Shown here piece by piece: positions 32,925 to 41,020 of a stretch of 64,000 nucleotides of DNA; position 1 is the first letter of the stretch, and each line of letters begins with the position of its first letter. Below the pieces are notes generated by a model. It had not been told where the DNA came from and ran no database searches. It was given only the letters and a program-made list of their open reading frames with translations. Position numbers and translations under genes: made by a program. Origin of the DNA: Scandinavium sp036495715 (GTDB lineage: Bacteria; Pseudomonadota; Gammaproteobacteria; Enterobacterales; Enterobacteriaceae); contig DASXML010000026.1 of NCBI GenBank assembly GCA_036495715.1, positions 1 to 64,000 on the forward strand. The letters run 5' to 3'.

Positions 32925-33446
32925 TTACGCGTCTGCGGTAACGCGGCGGGCGGTTTCGTAATGCGCTTGCCAGTAATTGTTGGCAAGGCTTGAAACCGTT
33001 ACGCCTTTGACTTTCGACGCGTGGATAAATTCGTTATTACCGACGTAAACCCCGACATGGCGGGTTGATCGTGATGTTTTGAAGAACACCAGGTCGCCGG
33101 GTTTCAATTCGTTCTGAGCAATATGATGACCATTATGGATTTGCTCGTTGGTCGTACGCGGCAGTTCCATTTTCATCGAACCGTGGAAAATCGCCTGCAT
33201 CAACGCTGAGCAGTCGATGCCCCGGTGCGAACTGCCACCGAAGTGATAGCGCGTTCCTTTCCACTCAGAATACTGTGCGAGTATTTTTGATTTTACATTT
33301 TCTGACTGCGGTTCAGAGAGTTGACGAGTCAGGCTGTGGTTTTTCAGCGTGGTAAAACTTGAAGGCATGTTGTAGGCACAAGCGTGACCAGCAACGGCGG
33401 TGGTGGCAAGCAGCACCATCGCAGGAATGATTTTTGATAATTGCAT
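32925..33446 (-). CDS. NlpC/P60 family peptidase (MepS-like)
   Basis: A 173-residue secreted peptidase of the C40 family. A signal peptide covers about residues 1-24 (MVLLATTAVAGHACA); a cysteine there is not in a clear lipobox. The catalytic Cys is in HRGIDCSALMQAIF (about 78), His in RHVGVYVGNNEFIH (about 130), with the third polar residue being His in FIHAS. The same motifs occur in E. coli MepS/Spr, a D,D-endopeptidase that opens peptidoglycan cross-links. The gene stands alone between the SymE-like gene and ygbA with its own terminator. Substrate and role unknown. Confidence 0.85.
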   Translation of the reverse strand: MQLSKIIPAMVLLATTAVAGHACAYNMPSSFTTLKNHSLTRQLSEPQSENVKSKILAQYSEWKGTRYHFGGSSHRGIDCSALMQAIFHGSMKMELPRTTNEQIHNGHHIAQNELKPGDLVFFKTSRSTRHVGVYVGNNEFIHASKVKGVTVSSLANNYWQAHYETARRVTADA

Positions 33447-33651
33447 AAAAGTAAAATTCTACAAAAAAGAGCGAATAAATCCTTACGAATAAATGACCGG
33501 ACTCCTCCCGGAAGGTGTGCAAATAATATACAAAGATCGTTTTTTGTCCAAATGTAATGGAGTCCCATTTTGGACTGTACTTTTCTGGGGTCATGGAATC
33601 CTTAGGCCGTAAGGGGTATTATTGATGCAACTTATGATTTGGAGATGCAGA

Positions 33652-33996
33652 ATGCCGGGAAATCGTATTCGCAGAGAAAAGCTGACGATCCGTCGCATGA
33701 TTGCGCTCTACGCGCAGCGCTGCCCGCAGGCGAATTCCGAGATAGGCCACTACAATACGTTGAACGCCTATGCTGAAAAACGGCTCGATAAATGTGTGTT
33801 TGGCGAAGAAAAACCGGCATGTAAACAGTGTCCGGTGCATTGCTATCAACCCGCCAAACGGGAAGAGATGAAGCAGATCATGCGCTGGGCGGGGCCGCGT
33901 ATGCTGTGGCGGCATCCGATGTTAACGGTCTTGCATTTGATTGACGACAGGCGTGTTGTGCCTGATTTGCCGGAGAAATATCGGCCAAAGAAATAA
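33652..33996 (+). CDS. ygbA: Nitrous oxide-stimulated promoter family protein YgbA
   Basis: A 114-residue protein matching E. coli YgbA (117). It has a conserved Cys set, CVFGEEKPACKQCPVHCYQPAKREEM (C-x7-C-x2-C-x3-C), that suggests a metal or iron-sulfur site. In E. coli it is repressed by NsrR and induced by nitric oxide; function unknown. The start MPGNRIRREKL at 33652 has GGAGA seven bases upstream and fits the E. coli start; ATG codons at 33625 and 33637 are less likely. It lies close to the molbindin and fhlA and shares the nitrosative-stress theme of norVW in this window. Confidence 0.87.
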   Translation: MPGNRIRREKLTIRRMIALYAQRCPQANSEIGHYNTLNAYAEKRLDKCVFGEEKPACKQCPVHCYQPAKREEMKQIMRWAGPRMLWRHPMLTVLHLIDDRRVVPDLPEKYRPKK

Positions 33997-34001
33997 TGGA
34001 T

Positions 34002-34022
34002 ACGCCGCGGAATTCACGGCGT
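34002..34022. terminator. Hairpin between convergent ygbA and molbindin genes
   Basis: ACGCCG (34002-34007) pairs with CGGCGT (34017-34022) immediately between the two convergent genes. No T-run follows, so its strength as a terminator is doubtful. Confidence 0.35.
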
Positions 34023-34031
34023 GGGCGGCAA

Positions 34032-34460
34032 TTATGCGCGGGTCGCGAGCAGGATCGCGGAGGCTTTGATTAACGCAATGACGCGACCACCGGAAGCCAA
34101 TTTCATTTCGTGCTGGCTTTCGTTGGTGATGACGGCAACCAGCTCAAAACCTGCATCGGTTTTTATGTGTACCGTCGCGTTAACCGCACCTTCGGTGACT
34201 TGTGAAACGCTCCCCGCAAACTGGTTGCGAGCGGAGAATTTCAGACCGCAGTCTTCGCTGGCGAGCGTGACCCACGGGGCTTTAATCAATGCCACGGCTT
34301 CTTTGCCGTTCACCAGACCCAACGCTTGCTGGCTGCTGTGGGTGACAATGGCGACCAATTTCGCGCCGCCTGCCAGCGTCAATTCCACTTCATCATTCAC
34401 CGCGCCCGATGCGACTGCGCTGACTTTACCGCTAAGCTGATTGCGTGCTGATACTGACAT
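34032..34460 (-). CDS. Molbindin (two Mop/TOBE domains)
   Basis: A 142-residue protein made of two tandem Mop (TOBE) domains: residues about 1-68 (SARNQLSGKVSAVASGAVNDEVEL...VALIKAPWVTLA) and 73-140 (SARNQFAGSVSQVTEGAVNATVHI...IALIKASAILLA). Such di-Mop proteins bind molybdate or tungstate in the cytoplasm as storage or homeostasis proteins. It lies 49 bases beyond fhlA on the same strand. Placed in the formate hydrogenlyase region, it could buffer molybdate for formate dehydrogenase H and for the molybdate-responsive control of this regulon (inference). E. coli K-12 lacks it at this position. Confidence 0.88.
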   Translation of the reverse strand: MSVSARNQLSGKVSAVASGAVNDEVELTLAGGAKLVAIVTHSSQQALGLVNGKEAVALIKAPWVTLASEDCGLKFSARNQFAGSVSQVTEGAVNATVHIKTDAGFELVAVITNESQHEMKLASGGRVIALIKASAILLATRA

Positions 34461-34509
34461 AGTGCCTCCTTTCTTCGAGTGTCCTGGATTTATAGCCTGT
34501 CACAGCGAT

Positions 34510-36588
34510 TTACACCAGTATGTCCTTTTCGATTCCCAGTCGTTTCATCCGCGAAAGCAGGGTCGTGCGCTTGAGTCCCAGGCGCTGTGCAGCCCCTTTC
34601 GGGCCTGAAACAACGCCATTGGTTTCTTTCAAAATTCGAATGATTTGCTGCGTTTCATCTTCCCCTTCTTGCGGCGGTTCTGCCGGGACCTTCTGGGCTA
34701 CGGGAGGGATTAATGCCATTTCGGGTAGAGAAAATTGCAGCACGGTTCCTGATGTGAGTAACACCGCGCGCTCAATAACATTTTCCAGCTCTCGCACGTT
34801 TCCCGGCCACGGCATTTCGCTGAGCGTACGCAACATATGGGCCGGAATACTGTCAATTTGACGCCCGAGGCGGCGGGAAATCTTGCTGGTAAAGGCTTTC
34901 GCCAGTAAGGGAATATCGTCCGGGCGCTCTCGCAGCGGCGGCAGCTGAATCGGGAAGACATTCAGGCGATAGTACAAATCGCTGCGGAATTCTTTGTTTG
35001 CCACCATTTTGCGCAGATCCTGATTGGTGGCGGCGATGAGTCGAACGTCAGTTCGAATCAGCTTATTACTGCCCAAACGCTCAAACTCCTGTTCTTGTAA
35101 TACACGCAGCAGTTTGGGTTGTAGCTCAAGCGGCATGTCGCCAACTTCATCAAGGAACAGCGAGCTTTTATCCGCCAGTTCAAAGCGGCCGATGCGCTGG
35201 GTACTGGCACCGGTAAAAGCGCCGCGCTCATGCCCAAAAAGATCGCTTTCCAACAGCCCCGCAGGCATCGCGGCACAGTTCATTTTGACCATCCGGCGAC
35301 CATTTCGGCCGCTAAGATTATGGATAGCCCGGGCGATAAGCTCTTTGCCTGTGCCGGTTTCACCCAAAATCAGTACGGTGCTGTTGCTGTGCGCCACCAT
35401 CTCGACTTGCTTGAGCACGTTATACATTTCTTTGCTGCGACCGATGATTTCACCGAAGTCGTTGTCGACATTGTTCAGTTGTTCGGTCAGCGCCAGGTTT
35501 TCATCGACCAGACGTTCCTTAAGGCGATGAATTTCCTGATAAGCCAGCGCGTTATCTACTGCAATAGACACGCGCCCGGCGATTTGACGCAGCAGTTTAA
35601 GATTTGCGGTGTTGAAGACTTTTTCATCGCACTGCGCCAGCTTGAGAACGCCCAGCATTTTGTCGCCCGACATCAGCGGCAGCAGGCACAGCGTCTGCAG
35701 TTTATTGCTCCACATATTGAAGAGCATTCGTTCATAGGGCGCGAGCACATCGCCTTCGTGCAGGTTCACCCGCAGCATTTCGTTGCTCTTGAACACCCGC
35801 TCGCTGAGCGTGCCCGTTTCCTCCACTTCATTTTGCTCGTGGAGAGGTTCCTGATCGTTGAGATAATGGCTGGAATAAATGTTGAGCTTACCTTTGCGTT
35901 CGCTGCGCAGCACGATGCTGATGGCGTCGATACTAAAATAGTGATGGATCTCTTTGGAGACCTCTCTCACCAGCTCATCGATATCGAGGCGCGACAGCAC
36001 GGCATTCGTGATCGCCACCAGAATGCGAAAGTTATCGCGTTCGTGGCAAAGCAGGTCGTAATCAAGGTTGTTGCTGACCCGACTTTGAATTTGCTCTGTG
36101 ACGACGGCGACAATCTGCGCCAGAGTATGTAACCGCTGAAGCTCTTTGTCGCTCCAGGGCTTGTCGTCGTGGCGGATAAATTCACAACCGCCAAAAATGT
36201 GCCCTTCGTTGGTTAAAGGCAGCAGGCAATAGTGGGCAAAGGGTGCATATAACCCACTGGCAGCAAGATGTGGCCACGTTTCACTGAACGTTTCATTGTC
36301 ACAGCAAATCGCTTCGGGGCGCGAAAGTAACGTGCGCATAGGACCGTATGCCAGAACGGTTTCATCTTCATATTCAATAGCCTCGCCACTGTCCGGAATC
36401 GCGTAATAACGCGCGCGATGGTTTCCCGGTTGCCAGAGAATAATTGCCGCACGGTCTGCTAATGCAGACTGCTTTACCAGCCGGGTCAAGGCATCGCTGA
36501 TGCTTATCAGGTCCGGCTGTTGTAATAAAATGCGGGTGATATCAAACAGCCCTTGCTGCCCGAGATCGCCCATCGGTGAATATGACAT
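34510..36588 (-). CDS. fhlA: Formate hydrogenlyase transcriptional activator FhlA
   Basis: A 692-residue sigma-54 enhancer-binding protein (E. coli 692). It senses formate and activates hyc, hyp and hydN-hypF. The N-terminal half has two GAF domains (about 20-165 and 200-345). The AAA+ domain has Walker A GETGTGKE, the sigma-54 contact loop GAFTGA in ESDLFGHERGAFTGAS, and Walker B LFLDEVGD. The C-terminal Fis-type helix-turn-helix is GPKGAAQRLGLKRTTLLSRMKRLG. ATG at 36588 matches the E. coli start. It follows hypE on the same strand with an 81-base gap, as in E. coli. Confidence 0.96.
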   Translation of the reverse strand: MSYSPMGDLGQQGLFDITRILLQQPDLISISDALTRLVKQSALADRAAIILWQPGNHRARYYAIPDSGEAIEYEDETVLAYGPMRTLLSRPEAICCDNETFSETWPHLAASGLYAPFAHYCLLPLTNEGHIFGGCEFIRHDDKPWSDKELQRLHTLAQIVAVVTEQIQSRVSNNLDYDLLCHERDNFRILVAITNAVLSRLDIDELVREVSKEIHHYFSIDAISIVLRSERKGKLNIYSSHYLNDQEPLHEQNEVEETGTLSERVFKSNEMLRVNLHEGDVLAPYERMLFNMWSNKLQTLCLLPLMSGDKMLGVLKLAQCDEKVFNTANLKLLRQIAGRVSIAVDNALAYQEIHRLKERLVDENLALTEQLNNVDNDFGEIIGRSKEMYNVLKQVEMVAHSNSTVLILGETGTGKELIARAIHNLSGRNGRRMVKMNCAAMPAGLLESDLFGHERGAFTGASTQRIGRFELADKSSLFLDEVGDMPLELQPKLLRVLQEQEFERLGSNKLIRTDVRLIAATNQDLRKMVANKEFRSDLYYRLNVFPIQLPPLRERPDDIPLLAKAFTSKISRRLGRQIDSIPAHMLRTLSEMPWPGNVRELENVIERAVLLTSGTVLQFSLPEMALIPPVAQKVPAEPPQEGEDETQQIIRILKETNGVVSGPKGAAQRLGLKRTTLLSRMKRLGIEKDILV

Positions 36589-36669
36589 TGCAATTATCCA
36601 AAAAGCACCGGGAAACCCCGGGCAAATAAACGAATATAAAGATTAAAAATATGGCGCCAGACCGCGGTA

Positions 36670-37680
36670 TTAACAGATGCGCGGTAGCGGCTCGGCATGG
36701 GGTAATTCCAGACTACGATTCACGCCATATAACCCGGTGAGGCGTACACCCGGACGGGTGCTTACCTCACCAATAATCGCAGCATCCCGCCCAAGAGGAT
36801 GGCTACGCAGCTGCGCTAAAACCTGTTCCGCCGCATCGGCTGCAACACCCATGACCAGCTTGCCTTCGTTCGCAAAATTCAGTGCATCAAGACCTAATAA
36901 TTCACAGATACCACGAACGGCGGGTTTAACGGGTAAACACGCCTCGTCGAGTTGAATGCCGCACCCGCATGCCGCCGCAAATTCATGCGCCACCGCGTTG
37001 ACACCACCGCGCGTTGCATCGCGCATCGCTTTCACGCCGGGGACGTCGAGCAGTGTTTGGATAAGCGGCGTCAGGACGGCGCAATCGCTGCGTAGATCGC
37101 CTTCCAGCCCAAGATGTTCGCGCAGGTTTAAAATAGCGGCACCGTGATCGCCCAACGTGCCGCTGACCAGCAGGATATCTCCCGCACAGAGATGCCGCGC
37201 ACCCCAATTCACCTGCGCAGGGATAACGCCAATGCCTGCGGTATTAATAAACAGTTTGTCGACGGCTCCGCGCGGCACCACTTTGGTATCGCCGGTCACA
37301 ATCGCGATATTCGCCGCTGCCGCGGTTTGCGCCATACTCGCGACCACCGCTTCGAGGGTCGCCATGTCCAGCCCTTCTTCCAGAATAAATCCGCACGACA
37401 GAAAGCGGGGAAGGGCACCGCTGACGGCCACATCATTCGCTGTGCCACAGACAGCGAGTTTGCCAATATCCCCGCCGGGGAAAAACAGCGGATCGATAAC
37501 ATAGCTGTCGGTGGAAAAGGCCAGCCGATCGCCACAGGCGGTTAGCGAAGCGAGGTCGAGCCTGGCCTGATCTTCTTGTTCAACCAGCCACGGATTATCA
37601 AAGGCTTTCATAAACAATTGGTTGATCAGCTGCTGCATCGCCTGACCCCCGCTGCCGTGTGCTAACTGAATGCTTTTCAT
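36670..37680 (-). CDS. hypE: Hydrogenase maturation protein HypE
   Basis: A 336-residue HypE (E. coli 336). It dehydrates the carbamoyl group on its C-terminal cysteine to thiocyanate, giving the CN ligands of the [NiFe] centre. The C-terminus PLPRIC carries this Cys. The PurM-like fold is seen in LAHGSGGQAMQQLI and SGTLGDHGAAIL. The start MKSIQLAHGSGG at 37680 overlaps the hypD stop (ATGA); longer in-frame starts fall inside hypD. Confidence 0.96.
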   Translation of the reverse strand: MKSIQLAHGSGGQAMQQLINQLFMKAFDNPWLVEQEDQARLDLASLTACGDRLAFSTDSYVIDPLFFPGGDIGKLAVCGTANDVAVSGALPRFLSCGFILEEGLDMATLEAVVASMAQTAAAANIAIVTGDTKVVPRGAVDKLFINTAGIGVIPAQVNWGARHLCAGDILLVSGTLGDHGAAILNLREHLGLEGDLRSDCAVLTPLIQTLLDVPGVKAMRDATRGGVNAVAHEFAAACGCGIQLDEACLPVKPAVRGICELLGLDALNFANEGKLVMGVAADAAEQVLAQLRSHPLGRDAAIIGEVSTRPGVRLTGLYGVNRSLELPHAEPLPRIC

Positions 37681-38798
37681 GCGCTCTGCTCCTGACGTCG
37701 ATATTGATACCACGCGGCACAGGCGCCTTCTGAAGACACCATCAGCGCACCAAACGCACTTTGCGGGGTGCAGGTTGTGCCAAACAGCGGACACTGATGA
37801 GGTTTACAGCGTCCTGTAAGCACTTTGCCGCAGCAGGCGCGCGGATCGTCACTGACGCTCTGCGGCGCAGGGCGAAAATGGGATTCGGCGTCAAACTGCT
37901 GATAATCAGGGACCAGATGCACGCCAGAGTCGGTAATCAGGCCAAGCCCGCGCCATTCGCTGTCGCCCTTCACCGTAAATACCTCGGCAATTGCTTCTTG
38001 CGCCCGTCGATTGCCGCTATCGGGTACGACGCGACGGTACTGATTTTCGATTTGGCTTAGGCCTGCTATTTTCTGCTCAATAAGCATGCTAACGCCTTGC
38101 AGTAGATCAAGCGGTTCGAATCCAGCGACTACGATCGGGCGTTTATAGCGTTCTGCGATAAACGTATATGCTGCCGTACCTATCACCATGCTGACGTGCC
38201 CCGGCGCAAGAAAGGCATCAATCTCGTTGTCCGGTTGTTCCAGCAAACTCTGTAAGGTCGGAATCAACGTAATGTGCTGGCAGAAAAAGAAGAAGTTATC
38301 GACTTTCTGCGCCTTAGCGTGTTGCAGGGTAATGGCGGTGGCGGGCATGGTGGTTTCGAACCCAAGCCCGAAGAAAACCACTTTGCGCTGTGGATGCTGT
38401 CTGGCAAGCGCAAGGGCATCCATCGGGGAGTAAACGAGACGAATATCGGCCCCTCGCGCTTTCGCCTGCGTCAGTGAACCTTGTTTACCCGGCACGCGCA
38501 TCGCATCACCGAAGGTACAGAAAATGACCTGAGGGTGACGGGCAATGTCGATACAGGCATCGATTCTGCCCATTGGCAACACGCAAACCGGGCAGCCCGG
38601 CCCGTGAATAAACTCAATGTTTTCCGGCAGTAACTGGTCGAGGCCAAATTTGAAAATGGCGTGAGTATGACCGCCGCACACTTCCATAATCCGCAGCGGT
38701 TTTTTGGCCGTGTGGGGAAGATAACGCGCACGGTTTTGCAGATGGGCGATAAGTGCCATGACCTGTTCTGGCGCGCGGTATTCATCGATGAAACGCAT
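37677..38798 (-). CDS. hypD: Hydrogenase maturation protein HypD
   Basis: A 373-residue HypD (E. coli 373), the 4Fe-4S scaffold on which, with HypC, the Fe(CN)2CO group is built. Conserved motifs include MEVCGGHTHAIFKFG (about 38-52), FIHGPGCPVCVLPMGRID (about 63-80) and FFGLGFETTMPATA. C-terminal cluster cysteines are in CCGKVLTGRCKPHQCPLFGTTCTP. The start touches the hypC stop. Confidence 0.96.
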   Translation of the reverse strand: MRFIDEYRAPEQVMALIAHLQNRARYLPHTAKKPLRIMEVCGGHTHAIFKFGLDQLLPENIEFIHGPGCPVCVLPMGRIDACIDIARHPQVIFCTFGDAMRVPGKQGSLTQAKARGADIRLVYSPMDALALARQHPQRKVVFFGLGFETTMPATAITLQHAKAQKVDNFFFFCQHITLIPTLQSLLEQPDNEIDAFLAPGHVSMVIGTAAYTFIAERYKRPIVVAGFEPLDLLQGVSMLIEQKIAGLSQIENQYRRVVPDSGNRRAQEAIAEVFTVKGDSEWRGLGLITDSGVHLVPDYQQFDAESHFRPAPQSVSDDPRACCGKVLTGRCKPHQCPLFGTTCTPQSAFGALMVSSEGACAAWYQYRRQEQSA

Positions 38799-39070
38799 TA
38801 TCGCTCCTCGCCGTACAGCAGGGCGCCGACGTCAGGCTCGACCTCGAACATATTTTGCAGCGCTGCAAGCGTTTCGCGTGCCTCGTCTTCATCAATGACG
38901 CTCATCGCAAAACCAACATGAATCAGCACCCATTGCCCGAGCCGTGATTGCCCTTGCTCGTCGGTCATTCCGACCAGCGTAAGATCCACATCGCGTTTGA
39001 TGCCGTTGACATCCGCTTTCGCCTGTAAGCCCTCAATGGCGCAAATTTGCCCTGGAATGCCTATGCACAT
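38798..39070 (-). CDS. hypC: Hydrogenase maturation chaperone HypC
   Basis: A 90-residue HypC (E. coli 90), which with HypD carries the iron ligand group to pre-HycE. The essential N-terminal Cys2 is in MCIGIPGQICAIEG. The HypC/HupF fold continues with VDLTLVG and GQWVLIHVGFAMSVIDEDEA. The start at 39070 overlaps the end of hypB by ten bases. Confidence 0.95.
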   Translation of the reverse strand: MCIGIPGQICAIEGLQAKADVNGIKRDVDLTLVGMTDEQGQSRLGQWVLIHVGFAMSVIDEDEARETLAALQNMFEVEPDVGALLYGEER

Positions 39071-39930
39071 CGCTGCGTCTCCAGCCATTGCAACCAACGC
39101 GTCATGCCTTCACCCTGGGTCGCGGAAATCAAAATGACTTCCAGCGCAGGGTTCACTTCATGCGCGTAAGCAATGCATTGATCTACGTCGAAATTGAGAT
39201 ACGGCAGCAGATCGATTTTATTCAGCAGCATCAGCGATGCCGCAGCAAACATATGCGGATACTTCAGCGGCTTATCTTCCCCTTCGGTCACTGAAAGCAC
39301 CGCAACTTTATGGCGTTCACCCAGATCAAAACTGGCCGGGCAGACCAGATTGCCGACGTTCTCAATAAACAGAATGCCTCTGTCTTCAAGAGGTAATCGA
39401 GAAGCCGCATCGGCAATCATTTGCGCATCCAGATGGCATCCTTTGCCGGTATTCACCTGAATCGCTGGTGTACCGGTAGCGCGAATGCGGGCCGCATCGT
39501 TAATGGTTTGCTGATCGCCCTCTATCACCGCACAGGCGGTTTTTCCTTTCAGGCGCTGCAGGGTTTCTGTCAACAGCGTGGTTTTGCCAGAGCCAGGGCT
39601 TGAGACCATATTCAGCACCAGCTGCTCACGTGCCGCAAAGCGGGCGCGATTTCGGGCGGCGAGTCGGTTGTTTTTGTCCAGCACGTCGATTTCAACGTCC
39701 AGCATTCTGCGCTGGCTGATGCCCGGTGCGTGAGTGCCCGCTTCGCCGTACCCGTAATGCAAATCGCCGTCTACAGACTGCTGTGGACGAAAATCAGAGG
39801 CGAGGGCGGTAATGTTCAAAGGCGGTCGTGAGGCAGGGGCAAACGGTGCGCTGCGAAATGCTGAATGCGGGTTGCGCTCGTCCCCTTCGATATAGCGATT
39901 GCCTTCCGCGCAACCACAGGTTGTACACAT
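39061..39930 (-). CDS. hypB: Hydrogenase nickel-insertion GTPase HypB
   Basis: A 289-residue HypB (E. coli 290), a GTPase that delivers nickel with HypA. The high-affinity N-terminal nickel motif MCTTCGC is present. The P-loop is VSSPGSGKTTLLTETL (about 112-127); the second metal site Cys/His is in GKGCHLDAQM, and the guanine motif LNKIDLLPY is near 238. It has no His-rich stretch. It lies 12 bases downstream of hypA. Confidence 0.95.
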   Translation of the reverse strand: MCTTCGCAEGNRYIEGDERNPHSAFRSAPFAPASRPPLNITALASDFRPQQSVDGDLHYGYGEAGTHAPGISQRRMLDVEIDVLDKNNRLAARNRARFAAREQLVLNMVSSPGSGKTTLLTETLQRLKGKTACAVIEGDQQTINDAARIRATGTPAIQVNTGKGCHLDAQMIADAASRLPLEDRGILFIENVGNLVCPASFDLGERHKVAVLSVTEGEDKPLKYPHMFAAASLMLLNKIDLLPYLNFDVDQCIAYAHEVNPALEVILISATQGEGMTRWLQWLETQRCA

Positions 39931-39942
39931 AACGGACTCCTG

Positions 39943-40287
39943 TTACTCGACTTCAATACGCTGGATCTGCAAACCCTCATCGGCCACGATCCGTAATTCA
40001 TTGCTATGACACTGCGGGCAGCGCCTGACGTGGGGGGAGAGCAAGTGCACGTACTGTTGGCATGTTGGGCACCAGCATTCAGCCTGCTGTTCTTCTATAT
40101 GCAATGTGCTGCCTTCCGCGAGCGTGCCGCGACAAACCAGTTCAAAACAAAAGTTGAGCGCGGCGGGTTCGACACAGGAAAACGCGCCGACGTTCAGCCA
40201 GACCGCCTTCACGCGCGACGCACCGTTTTGCAGGGCTTGCTGTTCGACAATTTCCAGCGCTCGCTGGCAGAGCGTAATTTCGTGCAT
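39943..40287 (-). CDS. hypA: Hydrogenase nickel-incorporation protein HypA
   Basis: A 114-residue HypA (E. coli 116). It inserts nickel into the large subunit with HypB. The nickel-binding N-terminus MHEITLCQ is intact. The zinc site has two CxxC pairs: CWCPTC (about 71-76) and CPQCHS (about 91-96). It is the first gene of hypABCDE and is driven from the sigma-54 promoter at 40317-40332. Confidence 0.95.
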   Translation of the reverse strand: MHEITLCQRALEIVEQQALQNGASRVKAVWLNVGAFSCVEPAALNFCFELVCRGTLAEGSTLHIEEQQAECWCPTCQQYVHLLSPHVRRCPQCHSNELRIVADEGLQIQRIEVE

Positions 40288-40316
40288 AGAGCCTCCCGAA
40301 ACGTTTCACCCTTGAA

Positions 40317-40332
40317 TGCAATATTGATGCCA
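40317..40332 (-). promoter_or_regulatory. Sigma-54 promoter of hypABCDE
   Basis: On the minus strand TGGCATCAATATTGCA matches the -24/-12 consensus (TGGCAY-N-TTGCA), with 11 bases from the -24 G to the -13 G. It lies 30 bases before the hypA start. Confidence 0.85.
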
Positions 40333-40362
40333 GAAGAAAAAGTGACGATGACGCAGTGACGA

Positions 40363-40378
40363 AAATGACATGTCATTT
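40363..40378. promoter_or_regulatory. FhlA-type palindrome between hypA and hycA
   Basis: AAATGACATGTCATTT is a perfect 16-bp palindrome, preceded by GACGAAAATGAC that repeats the GTCAAAAATGAC element seen between hycA and hycB. It lies about 30-60 bases from both sigma-54 promoters. FhlA is the expected ligand (inference from the known E. coli hyc/hyp control). Confidence 0.7.
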
Positions 40379-40406
40379 GTGCACATTGATTTATCAATTA
40401 ATTTAA

Positions 40407-40419
40407 AATCAATGTGTTA
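40407..40419. promoter_or_regulatory. IHF-type site upstream of hycA
   Basis: AATCAATGTGTTA fits WATCAANNNNTTR exactly and sits in an A/T-rich stretch between the FhlA palindrome and the hyc -24/-12 promoter, where DNA bending would be useful. The motif is short and may occur by chance. Confidence 0.5.
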
Positions 40420-40424
40420 ATTAT

Positions 40425-40440
40425 TGGCATGAAATGTGCT
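40425..40440 (+). promoter_or_regulatory. Sigma-54 promoter of hycA-I
   Basis: TGGCATGAAATGTGCT has GG (40426-40427) and GC (40438-40439) at the right distance for -24/-12. It lies 37 bases before hycA. The -12 half is GTGC instead of TTGC. Confidence 0.75.
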
Positions 40441-40476
40441 TATCCGTTGCATCTTCATCAAACCGGACAAGCTGAC

Positions 40477-40938
40477 ATGACTATTTGGGAAATTAGCGAA
40501 AAAGCGGATTACATCGCTAACCACCACCGCCGCCAAAAGGATCAATGGCATACCTACTGCAATTCGTTGGTTCAAGGGATCACGCTTTCAAAAGCGCATT
40601 TGCATCACGCCATGAGCTGCACCTCAGACAAAGACCTGTGCTTTGTTCTTTTCGAACACTTCCATATCGCCGTTACGCTGGCCGAAGGTTTCAACAGCCA
40701 CACCATTGAATACTACGTTGAGAACAGCGATGGCTCCGATAAGCAGTTGATTGCACAGGCCGTACTGAGCCAGGACGGGCAAGTGGACCAGGGTGTCAGC
40801 AACCGCAATCGCCAACAGGTGCTGGAGCATTATCTGGAGAAAATCTCGCCGGTTTATGACGGCCTTTACGCGGCAATGGAGCTTGGCCAGTCGGTCAATT
40901 TGTCGCGCCTGCTCAGCGGCCAGACGCTGCATGCCTGA
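40477..40938 (+). CDS. hycA: Formate hydrogenlyase regulatory protein HycA
   Basis: A 153-residue HycA (E. coli 153), a negative modulator of FhlA-dependent transcription. It has no known fold signature; the sequence is soluble and helical (MTIWEISEKADYIANHHRR at the start). The start at 40477 fits the E. coli start; GGA is the only ribosome-binding element nearby. It is the first gene of the hyc operon, 82 bases before hycB. Confidence 0.93.
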   Translation: MTIWEISEKADYIANHHRRQKDQWHTYCNSLVQGITLSKAHLHHAMSCTSDKDLCFVLFEHFHIAVTLAEGFNSHTIEYYVENSDGSDKQLIAQAVLSQDGQVDQGVSNRNRQQVLEHYLEKISPVYDGLYAAMELGQSVNLSRLLSGQTLHA

Positions 40939-40958
40939 TATTCCCTGGTGTCGACACG

Positions 40959-41000
40959 CGTCAAAAATGACGCCTGCGACCTGTTTTCGTCAAAAATGAC
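40959..41000. promoter_or_regulatory. Paired FhlA-type repeats between hycA and hycB
   Basis: CGTCAAAAATGACG (40959-40972) and CGTCAAAAATGAC (40988-41000) are direct copies 29 bases apart. The same element occurs in inverse orientation upstream of hydN (52497-52508). E. coli is known to bind FhlA in the hycA-hycB gap, which fits. Confidence 0.7.
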
Positions 41001-41020
41001 TGTCACCTGAGGACCGCCTG

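Noticed and set aside
33500..33651. NsrR operator upstream of ygbA
   Set aside because: ygbA is NsrR-controlled in E. coli, but no convincing inverted AAGATGC-type pair was found; only a lone GATGCAACTT-like half-site.
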